Assembly: GCA_024281055.1 (NCBI GenBank)
Contig: JAMXLF010000020.1
Coordinates: forward strand, 1-63,264
From: Geobacteraceae bacterium
Lineage (GTDB): Bacteria > Desulfobacterota > Desulfuromonadia > Geobacterales > Geobacteraceae
Length of the DNA: 63,264 bases
Direction: 5' to 3'
Under the pieces are notes generated by a model. The model was not told the DNA's origin, ran no database searches, and was given only the letters and a program-made list of their open reading frames with translations. Below, piece after piece: positions 1 through 8,008 of the stretch. Position 1 is the stretch's first letter. Each line of letters starts with the position of its first letter. A program made the position numbers and the translations under genes.

Positions 1-1
1 A

Positions 2-79
<78 letters not shown>

Positions 80-87
80 AAAATGAG

Positions 88-120
88 AAGCCCTTTCGCA
101 CACGCGGAAGGGCTTTTTTT
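88..120 (+). terminator. Rho-independent terminator after tRNA-Glu A
   Basis: The stem AAGCCCTTTCGC / GCGGAAGGGCTT, with one internal mismatch and an ACAC loop, is followed by a run of seven T. The same hairpin, slightly altered, follows tRNA-Glu copy B (2454-2487) and the decayed copy C (6066-6099). Confidence 0.85.
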
Positions 121-442
121 ATTTCCCAACGGTCCATAGGCGGACCGAGTCCGGGCAGCCGAGGATGATTCCCATCATAGAGCCAGCCCCGGCTATCCCT
201 TCCTGCAAAATGCCACGGTCTCCCTATCAAATAAGGTTCCCTTTTTCCCGCAAGAGGTCAGAGCTACAGAGGAAATAATGGGCAGTAGAGTCCAGGATGC
301 TCCGTTGCGTCGGGCCACGCTGTGGGCACATAAAATTGGACTTTATTAATGTTCTGGGGTGTGATATAGGAGGGATGTATTTTGAAGCCCCCGTGTTACT
401 GAAACGATGGAAATTATTTAATTTTAAAAAGGAGGGATTAGA
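121..442. other. Non-coding stretch between tRNA-Glu A and collagen-like gene
   Basis: No convincing gene. The first 160 bases (to about 281) are a diverged duplicate of the DNA behind tRNA-Glu B: both share CGGTCCAT, CCTATCAAATAAG and a GAGGAATAAATGG-like end. The rest should hold the promoter and leader of the gene at 443. I could not pick a clear -35/-10 pair. The ribosome site AAGGAGGGATT sits just before position 443. Confidence 0.5.
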
Positions 443-1306
443 ATGCTTAGCAGAATTATTGTTACGATGGTTTTGATTTCAATGGTATTTTCTGTATCGG
501 CTTATGTAAGTCCAGATGGAACGATCGTTGAGGGTGATCTTAGGATAACCGGAAACCCTGGAGTGAGCGGACTAGTATTCCCTGATAACAGTGTGCAGTA
601 CAGTGCGACACTCCAAGGACCACAGGGACCTCCAGGACCACAGGGACCACCGGGACCACAAGGGCTGCAAGGTCTGCAAGGCTTGCAGGGACCGGCAGGA
701 GCGACTATTCCCCACATCCAAGCATTCTTAGAAAACGGAACATTTGTTGTCCCAGCAAACGTGACAAGAATCATGGTAGAGATATGGGGTGGCGGTGGTG
801 GAGGTGGTGGAGGTAACGTTAGTGGCGGTGGTGGTGGCGGTTCCGGTGGATATGCATGGAATGTTTTCAATGTGACTCCCGGTACTAGCTACTCAGTCAC
901 GCTCGGAAGCGGTGGTGACCCTGGTTACATAGGCTACGGTTCAGTCGGTGTTGCCGGTAGTAATGGTGGAAGTACCAGCTTTGGTGCTTTAATGAGCGCT
1001 GGAGGTGGCTTTGGAGGAGCCGGAGGGAGTGTGCAAACTGGCGGTAACGGAGGAGCGGGCGGATCAACAAGTGGCGGCATACTTCTCTCAAACGGCGCCG
1101 ATGGCGATGCAGGTGCTGGATCATATGGCGGTAACGGCGCAGCGTCTCTCCGTTTGGGGCCGGGCGGATGGGGAAGTAAGGGTGGGTCTGTCGGGGGTGT
1201 TGGCAACATTCCCGGAAGCGGTGGCGGTGGCGGTGGTGGGTTAGTCACAGCAGCTCAAGGTCAAGGCGGCGGTGGTTGTCAAGGGATGGCATTAGTTTAT
1301 TATTGA
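443..1306 (+). CDS. Exported collagen-like, glycine-rich protein
   Basis: A 287-residue protein. Residues 1-20 form a signal peptide ending in VSA. Residues about 31-55 (GDLRITGN...[10 protein letters not shown]) resemble the short beta-prism repeat seen before collagen-like stalks in phage-tail and bacterial surface proteins. Residues about 58-85 are Gly-X-Y triplets rich in GPQGPP and GLQ. From about 105 to the end is a glycine-rich domain opening with a [14 protein letters not shown] motif, the entry strand of many glycine-rich adhesin or tail-like domains. The start is fixed by AAGGAGGG a few bases upstream. It stands alone between tRNA-Glu A and a riboswitch. Likely a secreted or surface filament/adhesin; the binding partner is unknown. 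The run of collagen triplets and poly-Gly suggests variable repeat length between strains. Confidence 0.8.
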   Translation: MLSRIIVTMVLISMVFSVSAYVSPDGTIVEGDLRITGNPGVSGLVFPDNSVQYSATLQGPQGPPGPQGPPGPQGLQGLQGLQGPAGATIPHIQAFLENGTFVVPANVTRIMVEIWGGGGGGGGGNVSGGGGGGSGGYAWNVFNVTPGTSYSVTLGSGGDPGYIGYGSVGVAGSNGGSTSFGALMSAGGGFGGAGGSVQTGGNGGAGGSTSGGILLSNGADGDAGAGSYGGNGAASLRLGPGGWGSKGGSVGGVGNIPGSGGGGGGGLVTAAQGQGGGGCQGMALVYY

Positions 1307-1460
1307 TCAAAAGAGGATAGAAGGTACACACTTCATAAAAGAGGTTCCAACTCGCGGCTTGACCGGCCCAATTGGCTGCAGTCGTGGCTCCGAGGAGGGG
1401 GCGAACTTGACTTTTGTAGGCATTTTGGAGTATGCTGCCTGAAAGTTAAAAATTAAAGCA

Positions 1461-1542
1461 GATAGACGATACTACTAAACCATCCGTGAGGGTGGGACGG
1501 AAAGCCTAAAGGGTCTCAACGAGACAGCCGGGATGCCGAAAT
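1461..1542 (+). promoter_or_regulatory. GEMM-I riboswitch, likely the cGAMP-type (GEMM-Ib) subclass
   Basis: Conserved GEMM-I blocks appear in order: ACTAAACC (1474-1481), a P2 hairpin CCATCC-GTGA-GGGTGG with a GNRA tetraloop (about 1480-1496), GGGACGGAAAGCC (1494-1506), a GTCTC-AAC-GAGAC hairpin (1512-1524) and the receptor-side GCCGGGATGCCG (1527-1538). The ACTAAACC form places A rather than G at the position that distinguishes 3',3'-cGAMP from c-di-GMP riboswitches, as I recall from Geobacter GEMM-Ib RNAs. An intrinsic terminator overlaps its 3' end, so control is probably by transcription termination. The downstream target is the gene at 1656. Confidence 0.85.
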
Positions 1543-1571
1543 ATCTCAAGATATTAGGCCCCGGCTTTTTT
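1525..1571 (+). terminator. Riboswitch expression platform terminator
   Basis: AGCCGGG (1525-1531), which is also the 3' helix of the aptamer, can pair with CCCGGCT (1559-1565), followed by six T. Aptamer and terminator are mutually exclusive, so ligand binding would be expected to stop terminator formation and switch the gene on. The direction of control is inferred. Confidence 0.75.
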
Positions 1572-1655
1572 ATGTCGATTTGGAGATGTAGTCAGAAACT
1601 TAATTTGGGAACCCTTAACTATCAGGCATGCAGCCAACGGCTGCAAAGGAGGCAA

Positions 1656-2234
1656 ATGATGAGCAATCGTATTTACAAGGTCAGCGGATCGGCTCTCCTG
1701 CTCGGGGCGCTACTTGCCTGCGGCGCTCCTAAAGAGGTGGCGGCAGGGGGTGTCGATGTCGGGGTTAACGTCAACCTCGGACCACCCCCAATCGTGGTTG
1801 CCGAGCCGCCCGCTATGGTCATGGTGCCTAATACCTCGGTCTACTTTGCTCCAGAGGCCAATTTCGACGTCTTCTTCTGCAATGGCTACTGGTGGAGTCC
1901 GCGTGGCGGCAGATGGTACCGGTCCCGAGCCTATAACGGACCGTGGCGACACATGGACCGCCGCTTCGTTCCCCGGCCGGTGTTCGGCGTGCCACATGAC
2001 TACCGGCATGTCTATGCGCGGGAACGGCACATTCCGTACCGTGAGTGGCGGGAGCACCACGGCGGAGGCCATGGCGGGGGTGAGTACCACGGCGGGGGTC
2101 ACGGCGGTGGTCATGGCGGGGGTGAGCACCACGGCGGGGGCCACGGCGGAGGCCATGGCGGAGGTGAGCGCCAAGCCGGGGGCTATGGCGGAGGCAACGG
2201 CGGAGGTGGTCACCACGGCAGGGGTGAGCACTAA
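1656..2234 (+). CDS. Riboswitch-controlled exported His/Gly-rich protein, unknown function
   Basis: A 192-residue protein with an N-terminal signal; ALLLGALLACG fits a lipoprotein signal with Cys about residue 22. The middle part carries the pattern VYFAPEANFDVFFCNGYWW...WYRSRAYNGPW, shared with the protein on the opposite strand at 5304-5957. The last 55 residues are HGGGHGGG-type repeats, a likely metal-binding or low-complexity tail. AAGGAGG at 1646-1652 supports ATG 1656 or 1659. A longer reading frame starting at 1533 would run through the riboswitch terminator and is rejected. It is the only gene after the GEMM element, so cyclic dinucleotide control of an envelope component is the direct reading. 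The molecular role is unknown. Confidence 0.8.
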   Translation: MMSNRIYKVSGSALLLGALLACGAPKEVAAGGVDVGVNVNLGPPPIVVAEPPAMVMVPNTSVYFAPEANFDVFFCNGYWWSPRGGRWYRSRAYNGPWRHMDRRFVPRPVFGVPHDYRHVYARERHIPYREWREHHGGGHGGGEYHGGGHGGGHGGGEHHGGGHGGGHGGGERQAGGYGGGNGGGGHHGRGEH

Positions 2235-2318
2235 ATGGACGGAAGGGCGTCTGATCCTGGTCGCCGATACACCATCTTCGCCCGCCCAGGGTGGGGCGTA
2301 TAACATCCCTTCAAGGGG

Positions 2319-2363
2319 CTTTTAATCAGGTGGTCGTTGGTTCGATCCCAACGCGGCTCACCA
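2319..2363 (+). pseudogene. tRNA-Lys 3' remnant (anticodon loop to CCA)
   Basis: The stretch CTTTTAATCAGG...GGTCGTTGGTTCGATCCCAACGCGGCTCACCA keeps the anticodon loop with TTT, variable loop, T-arm and acceptor 3' strand of a tRNA-Lys. The expected 5' half (acceptor strand, D-arm, 5' anticodon stem) is absent; upstream DNA does not pair. It lies five bases before tRNA-Glu B. A tRNA 3' end retained without its 5' half is the usual scar of site-specific integration or of duplication with a breakpoint in the anticodon arm. Confidence 0.75.
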
Positions 2364-2368
2364 TCCAA

Positions 2369-2446
2369 GTCCCCTTCGTCTAGCCCGGCCCAAGACACCG
2401 CCCTTTCACGGCGGCGACACCGGTTCAAATCCGGTAGGGGACGCCA
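2369..2446 (+). tRNA. tRNA-Glu (anticodon TTC), copy B
   Basis: Same 78-base gene with encoded CCA as at 2-79, apart from an AAGACA instead of AGGACA in the D-loop region. It follows the tRNA-Lys remnant and is followed by the same terminator type. Confidence 0.95.
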
Positions 2447-2453
2447 AAAACAC

Positions 2454-2487
2454 GAAGCCCTTTCGCAGCAGCGGAAGGGCTTTTTTC
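2454..2487 (+). terminator. Rho-independent terminator after tRNA-Glu B
   Basis: GAAGCCCTTTCGC-AGCA-GCGGAAGGGCTT followed by TTTTC. Homologous to the hairpin at 88-120. The next 110 bases, to about 2595, match the DNA behind tRNA-Glu A and contain no gene. Confidence 0.85.
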
Positions 2488-2668
2488 TTGCCCCACGGTC
2501 CATGACCTGCAAGGCCTTCCCGACTTTTCCACGGTCTACCTATCAAATAAGATTGCATTTTTCTCGCAAGGGCCCAAGGCGACGAGGAATAAATGGACCG
2601 TAGCGTTCAACTGTTAGATGAGATATAATTAGCCGCTCGTCATGTGCTGAGGCCGAGGGAGTTCATTC

Positions 2669-5023
2669 ATGAGGTATCATGCTATACTTTTTTTGTTACT
2701 TGCCGTGGCCATTGCCGGGTGTGCCGGTAAAGCCCTGCCGCCGGTTTTTGTGAAGATCCCGACTAGGACGATCGACTACCAGAAGGAAGTAAAGCCTCTT
2801 CTCGACAAGCGGTGTACTGTCTGCCACTCCTGCTACAATTCCCCCTGCCAGCTCAAACTCGACTCGTTCGAAGGGACTGACCGAGGGGCCACAAAAAAGG
2901 CCATCTATAACGCCTCGCGGCTGGCCTCTATGGATCCGACTCGCCTCTTCATCGATGCGCAAACGACGGGTGAGTGGCGAAAAAAAGATTTTTTCAGTGT
3001 CACTGAAAGTACTGCTGCGAACGGTTTCAATGACTCGATACTGATTCAGTTGCTTTCCCACAAGATGAAGAACCCGAAGAGCAGCGGCGAGTACCGGCCC
3101 GAAACGGATGAGCTGACCTGCTCGGAGGACCGGAAGGAGCTGGGGGGATACCTGGAAAAGCATCCGAACCGCGGCATGCCGTATGGCTTTCCACCGCTCA
3201 AGCAGGAGGAGTTCGAGACCATCGCCGGTTGGCTGGTTCAGGGCGCCAAGGGGCCCGATGCGGCCCAGCAAAAGGAACTGACCACGCCGAAGCCGAGTGA
3301 CGCCCGCGCCATCCAGCAGTGGGAATCGTTTCTGAACGGGGACGATGCCAAGCATGCCATGACGGCGCGTTACCTCTACGAGCACCTGTTCCTGGCCCAC
3401 CTGAAGTTCGGCACGCCGACCAATGAGTTCTTTGAACTGGTCCGATCCAGAACCCCTCCGGGCCAACCACTCGAGCTGGTATCCACCGTGCGCCCCTATG
3501 ACGACCCCGGCGTCGGGCACGTCTACTATCGATTCCGCAAGATCCACTCAACCATCGTCAACAAGACCCACATGGTCTTTGATCTCGATGACGCGCAGCT
3601 GCAGCGCCTCAACGAGCTTTTCATCCAGCCCGAGTGGCTGCAGCCCCCGCACCTGATGGGCTATGACCCGAAGACGAGCGCCAACCCGTTTGCGACCTTC
3701 GAGCAGATCCCTCCGCGTTCGCGCTATCAGTTCCTGCTGGACAACGCGCATTACATCATCATGACCTTCATTCACGGGCCGGTCTGCAAGGGGCAGATCG
3801 CTCTTAACGTGATCGATGACCATTTCTGGGTCATGTTCTTGGACCCAGACCATGACCTGAGCATAGAGTATCCGGGCTTTTTGAAGCTCTATAGCGACAA
3901 GCTGCGGATGCCCATCGAGAAGGGGAGCGACCTGCGCATCTTTTCGGCGTTGACCGATGAGCACCGGAAGGCAGCGGTCGAGTTCTACAGGGCCCGGCAG
4001 GATTTCTACTCGACGCTGAACTACGCCGGCCTCGGCTACGAGTCCATCTGGAAGGGCAGCCGCGCCGCCGATGCACCCGTGTTGACCATCTACCGCCATT
4101 TCGACAGCGCCTCGGTGCACAAGGGGGTGCTGGGCAATCTGCCGAAGACCATGTGGGTCATTGACTACCCGCTTCTCGAACGGATCTACTATGCACTCGT
4201 TGCCGGCTTCGACGTATACGGCACGGCCGGCCACCAGCTGGCGGTGCGGCTCTATATGGATGCGCTGCGCGTCGAGGGAGAGAGCTACTTCCTGGATTTC
4301 CTTCCCCCGGGAAAGCGGCGGGAGGTCATGCAGTCGTGGTACCTGGATGTCGACCTCGAGAAGATGAACTTCTATTCCTCGAATCTGCCGGCGAAAATAT
4401 CCTTTACAACTGACGACCCGAAGCGCGAATTCATGGAGCATATCGTGAAGAAGCACCTGCTGCCGGCTGCGGGCATCACGTTCGATCCGGTGAACTATCT
4501 GCCGGCAGGAGCTGCCTATCCGCAATTACCCGCGAAATACGAAACCAGGGACGACTATCTGCGGGCGTTTATCTTTCTTTCACAGCCCGGCACTCCCTTC
4601 TTTTCCCTTGTCAACGATTACAACGCCAACCTTGCCTACCTGAGAATCCGCCTGAAGAGCGGCAGGGACATCGCCGGCACCATCGTCGTCAACCGCTGGC
4701 ACGACAATGTCGCCTTCATGTTCGGCGAGGATGGTCGGCTCGATCCCGCAAAGGACAGCGCCGATTTTATCCATGGTCTCATCGGGTCGTACCCGAACTA
4801 CTTTTTTGACGTCCGGGAGGAAGATCTTCCCGACTTCATCGATCTCCTCGCCCATTTCGAGAAGAGCCCGAAGGACCTGGCACGGCTCGGGAAGTATGGC
4901 ATAAATCGGGCCGACGAACGGTTGTGGGAAACCTACGACTGGTTCCAGCAACGCTTCAACGAAGATGAGCCGGTGCGGGGCGGGCTCTTCGACCTGAACC
5001 GCTACTACTATAATGCCCGTTAG
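2669..5023 (+). CDS. cti: Fatty acid cis/trans isomerase (Cti), haem c type
   Basis: A 784-residue protein matching the Cti family in length and layout. Cti converts cis unsaturated acyl chains of membrane phospholipids to trans in the periplasm, without ATP, and so stiffens the membrane under solvent or heat stress. The N-terminus (AIAGCAG) looks like a lipoprotein signal. Near residues 49-60, CTVCHSCYNSPCQ holds the CXXCH haem c site and the extra cysteines typical of Cti. It is flanked by tRNA-Glu B and a kinase remnant and appears monocistronic. A TATAAT box at 2624-2629 may be its -10. The start ATG 2669 fits the signal peptide, although the ribosome site (GAGGGAG, 15 bases upstream) is distant. 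Confidence 0.92.
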   Translation: MRYHAILFLLLAVAIAGCAGKALPPVFVKIPTRTIDYQKEVKPLLDKRCTVCHSCYNSPCQLKLDSFEGTDRGATKKAIYNASRLASMDPTRLFIDAQTTGEWRKKDFFSVTESTAANGFNDSILIQLLSHKMKNPKSSGEYRPETDELTCSEDRKELGGYLEKHPNRGMPYGFPPLKQEEFETIAGWLVQGAKGPDAAQQKELTTPKPSDARAIQQWESFLNGDDAKHAMTARYLYEHLFLAHLKFGTPTNEFFELVRSRTPPGQPLELVSTVRPYDDPGVGHVYYRFRKIHSTIVNKTHMVFDLDDAQLQRLNELFIQPEWLQPPHLMGYDPKTSANPFATFEQIPPRSRYQFLLDNAHYIIMTFIHGPVCKGQIALNVIDDHFWVMFLDPDHDLSIEYPGFLKLYSDKLRMPIEKGSDLRIFSALTDEHRKAAVEFYRARQDFYSTLNYAGLGYESIWKGSRAADAPVLTIYRHFDSASVHKGVLGNLPKTMWVIDYPLLERIYYALVAGFDVYGTAGHQLAVRLYMDALRVEGESYFLDFLPPGKRREVMQSWYLDVDLEKMNFYSSNLPAKISFTTDDPKREFMEHIVKKHLLPAAGITFDPVNYLPAGAAYPQLPAKYETRDDYLRAFIFLSQPGTPFFSLVNDYNANLAYLRIRLKSGRDIAGTIVVNRWHDNVAFMFGEDGRLDPAKDSADFIHGLIGSYPNYFFDVREEDLPDFIDLLAHFEKSPKDLARLGKYGINRADERLWETYDWFQQRFNEDEPVRGGLFDLNRYYYNAR

Positions 5024-5032
5024 TAATCCATA

Positions 5033-5158
5033 GATCGCGGGCCGGATGACCGCGGAATCGGACTGACCACGGTAAAGCGAATCATCTGGCACTACGGTGG
5101 CTCTTCTAAGTGTCCAGATTTGTCCAGTGGGGAGCTAATTTTGTCCAGAACTTTGTAG
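5033..5158 (+). pseudogene. Histidine kinase C-terminal remnant
   Basis: The frame containing 5054 reads DDRGIGLTTVKRIIWHYGG, the G2-box end of a HATPase_c domain in a sensor kinase. It then loses homology and stops at 5156-5158. Nothing upstream supplies the rest of the kinase: cti ends at 5023. Three TGTCCAG copies within 5111-5148 resemble insertion-sequence end repeats and may mark what broke the gene. The remainder of 5159-5303 shows no gene. Confidence 0.6.
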
Positions 5159-5303
5159 TCCCGCCTGGACGTAACCCCTTGAAACAAGAAGGTTGGCACA
5201 TCGTCACTTCACCACAGCAATAAAGATTCCCCCTGCCGTCAGGAGCAGAGGGAATCGTGAACCATCGATTCAGGTTTGACGCAAAAATCGTCAGAGGCAC
5301 AAC

Positions 5304-5957
5304 CTATCTTTCATGATGACCGTGCTCGGGACCTCCATGTGGCCCCTGCTGTTGATACTGCTGCTGATAGTGCTGCCGAACAACCGGTTCATGTGGTTGG
5401 TAACGATATTGCTGGCCGTGAAACTGACGTTGTTGATCAAACGTAGGATAACGATTTTGTGGATATTGCCTCTGATAGGTAGGCAACGGGGCGGTCGCAG
5501 GAGCAGCGCTTCGATTCCACTTGTTCCATCCCCTTCGATTCTGCTCCCACCCCCGGCCCCAGTGCTCACCCCAGTGGGGAGCCGCGTTCGGCTTCCATCC
5601 GCGGAAGTATGCGGGAGGATGTCGGTAGTACCTCACGGGTATGCGCAGGATGAAATCCGGGACAATTTGTGGATTGCACAGCGCCCAGGGGCCATTGTAC
5701 CAAGAACTCGCGTACCAGTTATCGTCCAGAAACACCCAGTACATGCCATCGTAAAAGAAATAGTTGGCATTGACCTGTGGCGCGTAATAGACTGGATAGC
5801 CGGGCACCGGGACGAGCTCCGGATACGCCGGCACGTTGATGCCGATGCTCAGGTTCGGCACTCCAATGTTGATACTTACCCCACCCCCCGCTGAGGAAGA
5901 TCCCACCGAACACAAGAGCATAACCAAAACAATGATCCCATAACGTATTCTCTTCAT
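5304..5957 (-). CDS. Exported protein related to the riboswitch-controlled protein, unknown function
   Basis: A 217-residue protein. Residues 1-23 are a classic signal peptide (KRIRYGIIVLVMLLC...SSSA). The next part, VPGYPVYYAPQVNANYFFYDGMYWVF...WYASSWYNGPW, lines up with the protein encoded at 1656-2234, so the two share an envelope domain. The tail differs: after about residue 130 it is Trp/Arg-rich (HWGEHWGRGWEQNRRGWNKW), then Gln/His-rich to a GPEHGHHER end. A ribosome site GGAGGACAATC precedes the ATG at 5957. No riboswitch is visible upstream, unlike its relative. Function unknown; an outer-membrane or periplasmic structural role is only a guess. Confidence 0.75.
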   Translation of the reverse strand: MKRIRYGIIVLVMLLCSVGSSSAGGGVSINIGVPNLSIGINVPAYPELVPVPGYPVYYAPQVNANYFFYDGMYWVFLDDNWYASSWYNGPWALCNPQIVPDFILRIPVRYYRHPPAYFRGWKPNAAPHWGEHWGRGWEQNRRGWNKWNRSAAPATAPLPTYQRQYPQNRYPTFDQQRQFHGQQYRYQPHEPVVRQHYQQQYQQQGPHGGPEHGHHER

Positions 5958-6031
5958 GATTGTCCTCCGTAGCCAAGGCGAAGATTAGGAACACTGACTC
6001 CACGTCTATTATTCAATTATATACTGCTCCC

Positions 6032-6122
6032 GCTATTTGCAAGCCAGCGAGGGGACGCTAAAAATAAAGCCCTTTCGCAGCAGCGGAAGGGCTTATTTCG
6101 TTTCCCACGGTCCATAGGCGGA
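6032..6122 (+). repeat. Third, decayed tRNA-Glu/terminator module (copy C)
   Basis: AGGGGACGCTA at 6050-6060 equals the tRNA-Glu 3' acceptor strand with a damaged CCA. CTATTTGCAAGCCAGC before it looks like a degenerate T-arm. The shared terminator hairpin (6066-6099) and the CGGTCCATAGGCGGA block follow, as behind copies A (2-281) and B (2369-2595). The 5' part of the tRNA is gone, so it cannot make a tRNA. The DNA from 6123 to 6330 has no recognisable gene. Confidence 0.7.
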
Positions 6123-6330
6123 TTTCGGAGAGGCGATAAACACGCCTCAGTCTTCCTCAGCCGGTCAGGAGGAGCTTCAGGGCCACCACCGCCGTCGTAT
6201 ACCACCCTCGGCGCCGAGGGCGCTGGACATACAAGCGTTAATACTCTGTATTTTGCTCACTTCTGCCGCCTTCTCCTCTGCACTTTGCATACCCCCGCTC
6301 TTAGTCCAATCTTAGTAATTGTCAATAAAT

Positions 6331-6480
6331 TCAGCAGGTTGTATTTGTGGCATTGCTGTTGCTATTTTTGCCCGATGGGCGGAGGACTTTGAACGCAAGG
6401 CAAACCACGATGACAAAGACAATGTGTGCAGATGGCATAACATCAGACGGGACGAAGGCGATGCATAGTTGCGTGTTCAT
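6331..6480 (-). CDS. Possible small membrane protein (49 aa)
   Basis: An ATG at 6480 (minus strand) opens a 49-codon frame ending in TGA at 6331-6333. The product has one hydrophobic segment, HIVFVIVVCLAFKVL at about residues 19-33, followed by a basic and Asn/Ser-rich tail ending in Cys. A weak GGAAGCGG site precedes it. It is divergent from the membrane protein at 6526. I do not recognise it, and the frame could be chance in non-coding DNA. Confidence 0.3.
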   Translation of the reverse strand: MNTQLCIAFVPSDVMPSAHIVFVIVVCLAFKVLRPSGKNSNSNATNTTC

Positions 6481-6525
6481 GAATAATCCGCTTCCATAGT
6501 AATTTACTATTAAAAGGTTATTTGA

Positions 6526-8001
6526 ATGAGAATGTTACACAAAAATTATCATTATCTAGTTCTTTTGTTGTTATTAGGAGTTTTTTTCATACTTTCGACA
6601 CACGCCATCTCCGAAGGTGATACTTTTTGGCACCTAAAAAACGGTCAATACATTTGGCAACACAAGAGTCTTCCTGATGCAGATCCTTTTGGTTTAACAG
6701 GAGAAATAGATCCTTGGAAACAGATCACCCTGAGAGGTTTCTGGTTAAGCCAGTTAATCTACTATTTTGTTTTTTCCATAGGCAATACTGCAGGCATAAT
6801 TCTTTTACGGGCATCGATCATTACCGGTATTCTTATATTTCTTTATTGGTGGATGAGAAAAAGTGGCGTGAGATTTCACTTGACGATCCCCTTTTTATTC
6901 CTAGTGGGTTTTAATCTCAAGGGAATAGGTGATAGGCCACAAATTTTTTCTTTTCTCCTTTTTGTTCTTACCGCATTTTGCCTTGAACAACTCCGGACTG
7001 ATGAATCCCGCCAATTTCGCAAGCAATTCCTCGCTCTACCAGCTCTAATGTTACTCTGGCCAAACTTACACGGTGCTTTCGTGATGGGTTTAGCTCTTAT
7101 TGCCTGCTATTCTATTGGGGAGATGCTTCGATATTGGAAAGACTCAAAACAGAGTTACTTTGTGTGGCGGAATGCTATTATCTATGCTGCTTCAGTTGGT
7201 ATGACCTTTTGCAATCCGAATTTACATTACTGGCATATTTATGCCTGGAACTTGAGAAATGACTATCATACCGCATTTGTCATGGAATATAATTCTCCTG
7301 CAAAGGCTTTTCTACTTGGTGACCTTAATCTCTCATTCTGGGCTTTGCTAATTACCGCAGCAATTTTAATTGCATTCAGGCTGAAACATATTCCGATTGC
7401 AAAGACTATTTCGCTGATCTTTGTCGGTTTATTTTCTTTGAAAATGCAAAGGGTTACAACTTTTTTTATTATGCTTACACCGTTAACTGTGTCAGAGCTC
7501 AGCTTGTGGATTGACAATAAAATGCACATGTTTTATAAATATGTATCATTTGTATTTATAATACTATCATTGTATATGATAAGAATTGATAAAGACAAAT
7601 TTTTTGATTTCTACAATTTAAATGAATTTCCAGTAAATGCGGTTAAATTTATTAATGCAGAAAAGCCATCTGGCAGGTTGTTCAGCTATTCAGACTGGGG
7701 AGGGTATTTGATGATATTTGCCCCTGATTATAAAATATTTCAAGATAACCGTTTTCTCTGCAATGATTTGTTCTTTATTCACAATAAAATTCTAACTGGT
7801 GAAAATTGGGAAAAGTTTCTTATGGCTGGTAAATTTGATATAATTTTAATACCAACTAAAATGCCAGAAAGTACTAATCCATTCCCGTTGGAGTCAGAAC
7901 TCAACAATAGCAATCAATGGAGGCTTGTATACAGAGACTATTTAGCTCTCATATATCTAAGAAAAGGAAGTGCTAATGACCGAATATTGCCAAATTATTG
8001 A
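6526..8001 (+). CDS. Multispanning membrane protein, GT-C glycosyltransferase-like
   Basis: A 491-residue protein with about ten hydrophobic helices and a C-terminal soluble part. The first extracytoplasmic loop after helix 1 carries ISEGDTFWHLKNGQYIW. An acidic pair at this place is typical of GT-C enzymes, which use lipid-phosphate sugars. The C-terminal region (LFSYSDWGGYLMIFAPDYKIFQDNR) is the pattern of a large group of uncharacterised bacterial membrane proteins with this fold. Base composition is visibly more AT-rich than its neighbours, with many AAA/TTT/ATA codons, which suggests acquisition from elsewhere. It converges with the gene at 8009-9748. Substrate unknown. Confidence 0.7.
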   Translation: MRMLHKNYHYLVLLLLLGVFFILSTHAISEGDTFWHLKNGQYIWQHKSLPDADPFGLTGEIDPWKQITLRGFWLSQLIYYFVFSIGNTAGIILLRASIITGILIFLYWWMRKSGVRFHLTIPFLFLVGFNLKGIGDRPQIFSFLLFVLTAFCLEQLRTDESRQFRKQFLALPALMLLWPNLHGAFVMGLALIACYSIGEMLRYWKDSKQSYFVWRNAIIYAASVGMTFCNPNLHYWHIYAWNLRNDYHTAFVMEYNSPAKAFLLGDLNLSFWALLITAAILIAFRLKHIPIAKTISLIFVGLFSLKMQRVTTFFIMLTPLTVSELSLWIDNKMHMFYKYVSFVFIILSLYMIRIDKDKFFDFYNLNEFPVNAVKFINAEKPSGRLFSYSDWGGYLMIFAPDYKIFQDNRFLCNDLFFIHNKILTGENWEKFLMAGKFDIILIPTKMPESTNPFPLESELNNSNQWRLVYRDYLALIYLRKGSANDRILPNY

Positions 8002-8008
8002 TGTTCAT

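Noticed and set aside
502-870. Minus-strand proline-rich frame opposite the collagen-like gene
   Set aside because: The poly-Pro stretches are the antisense of Gly codons; signal peptide and ribosome site support the plus strand.
1533-1655. Upstream extension of the riboswitch-controlled gene
   Set aside because: The extension would be read from the riboswitch and its terminator; a strong AAGGAGG and signal peptide fit ATG 1656.
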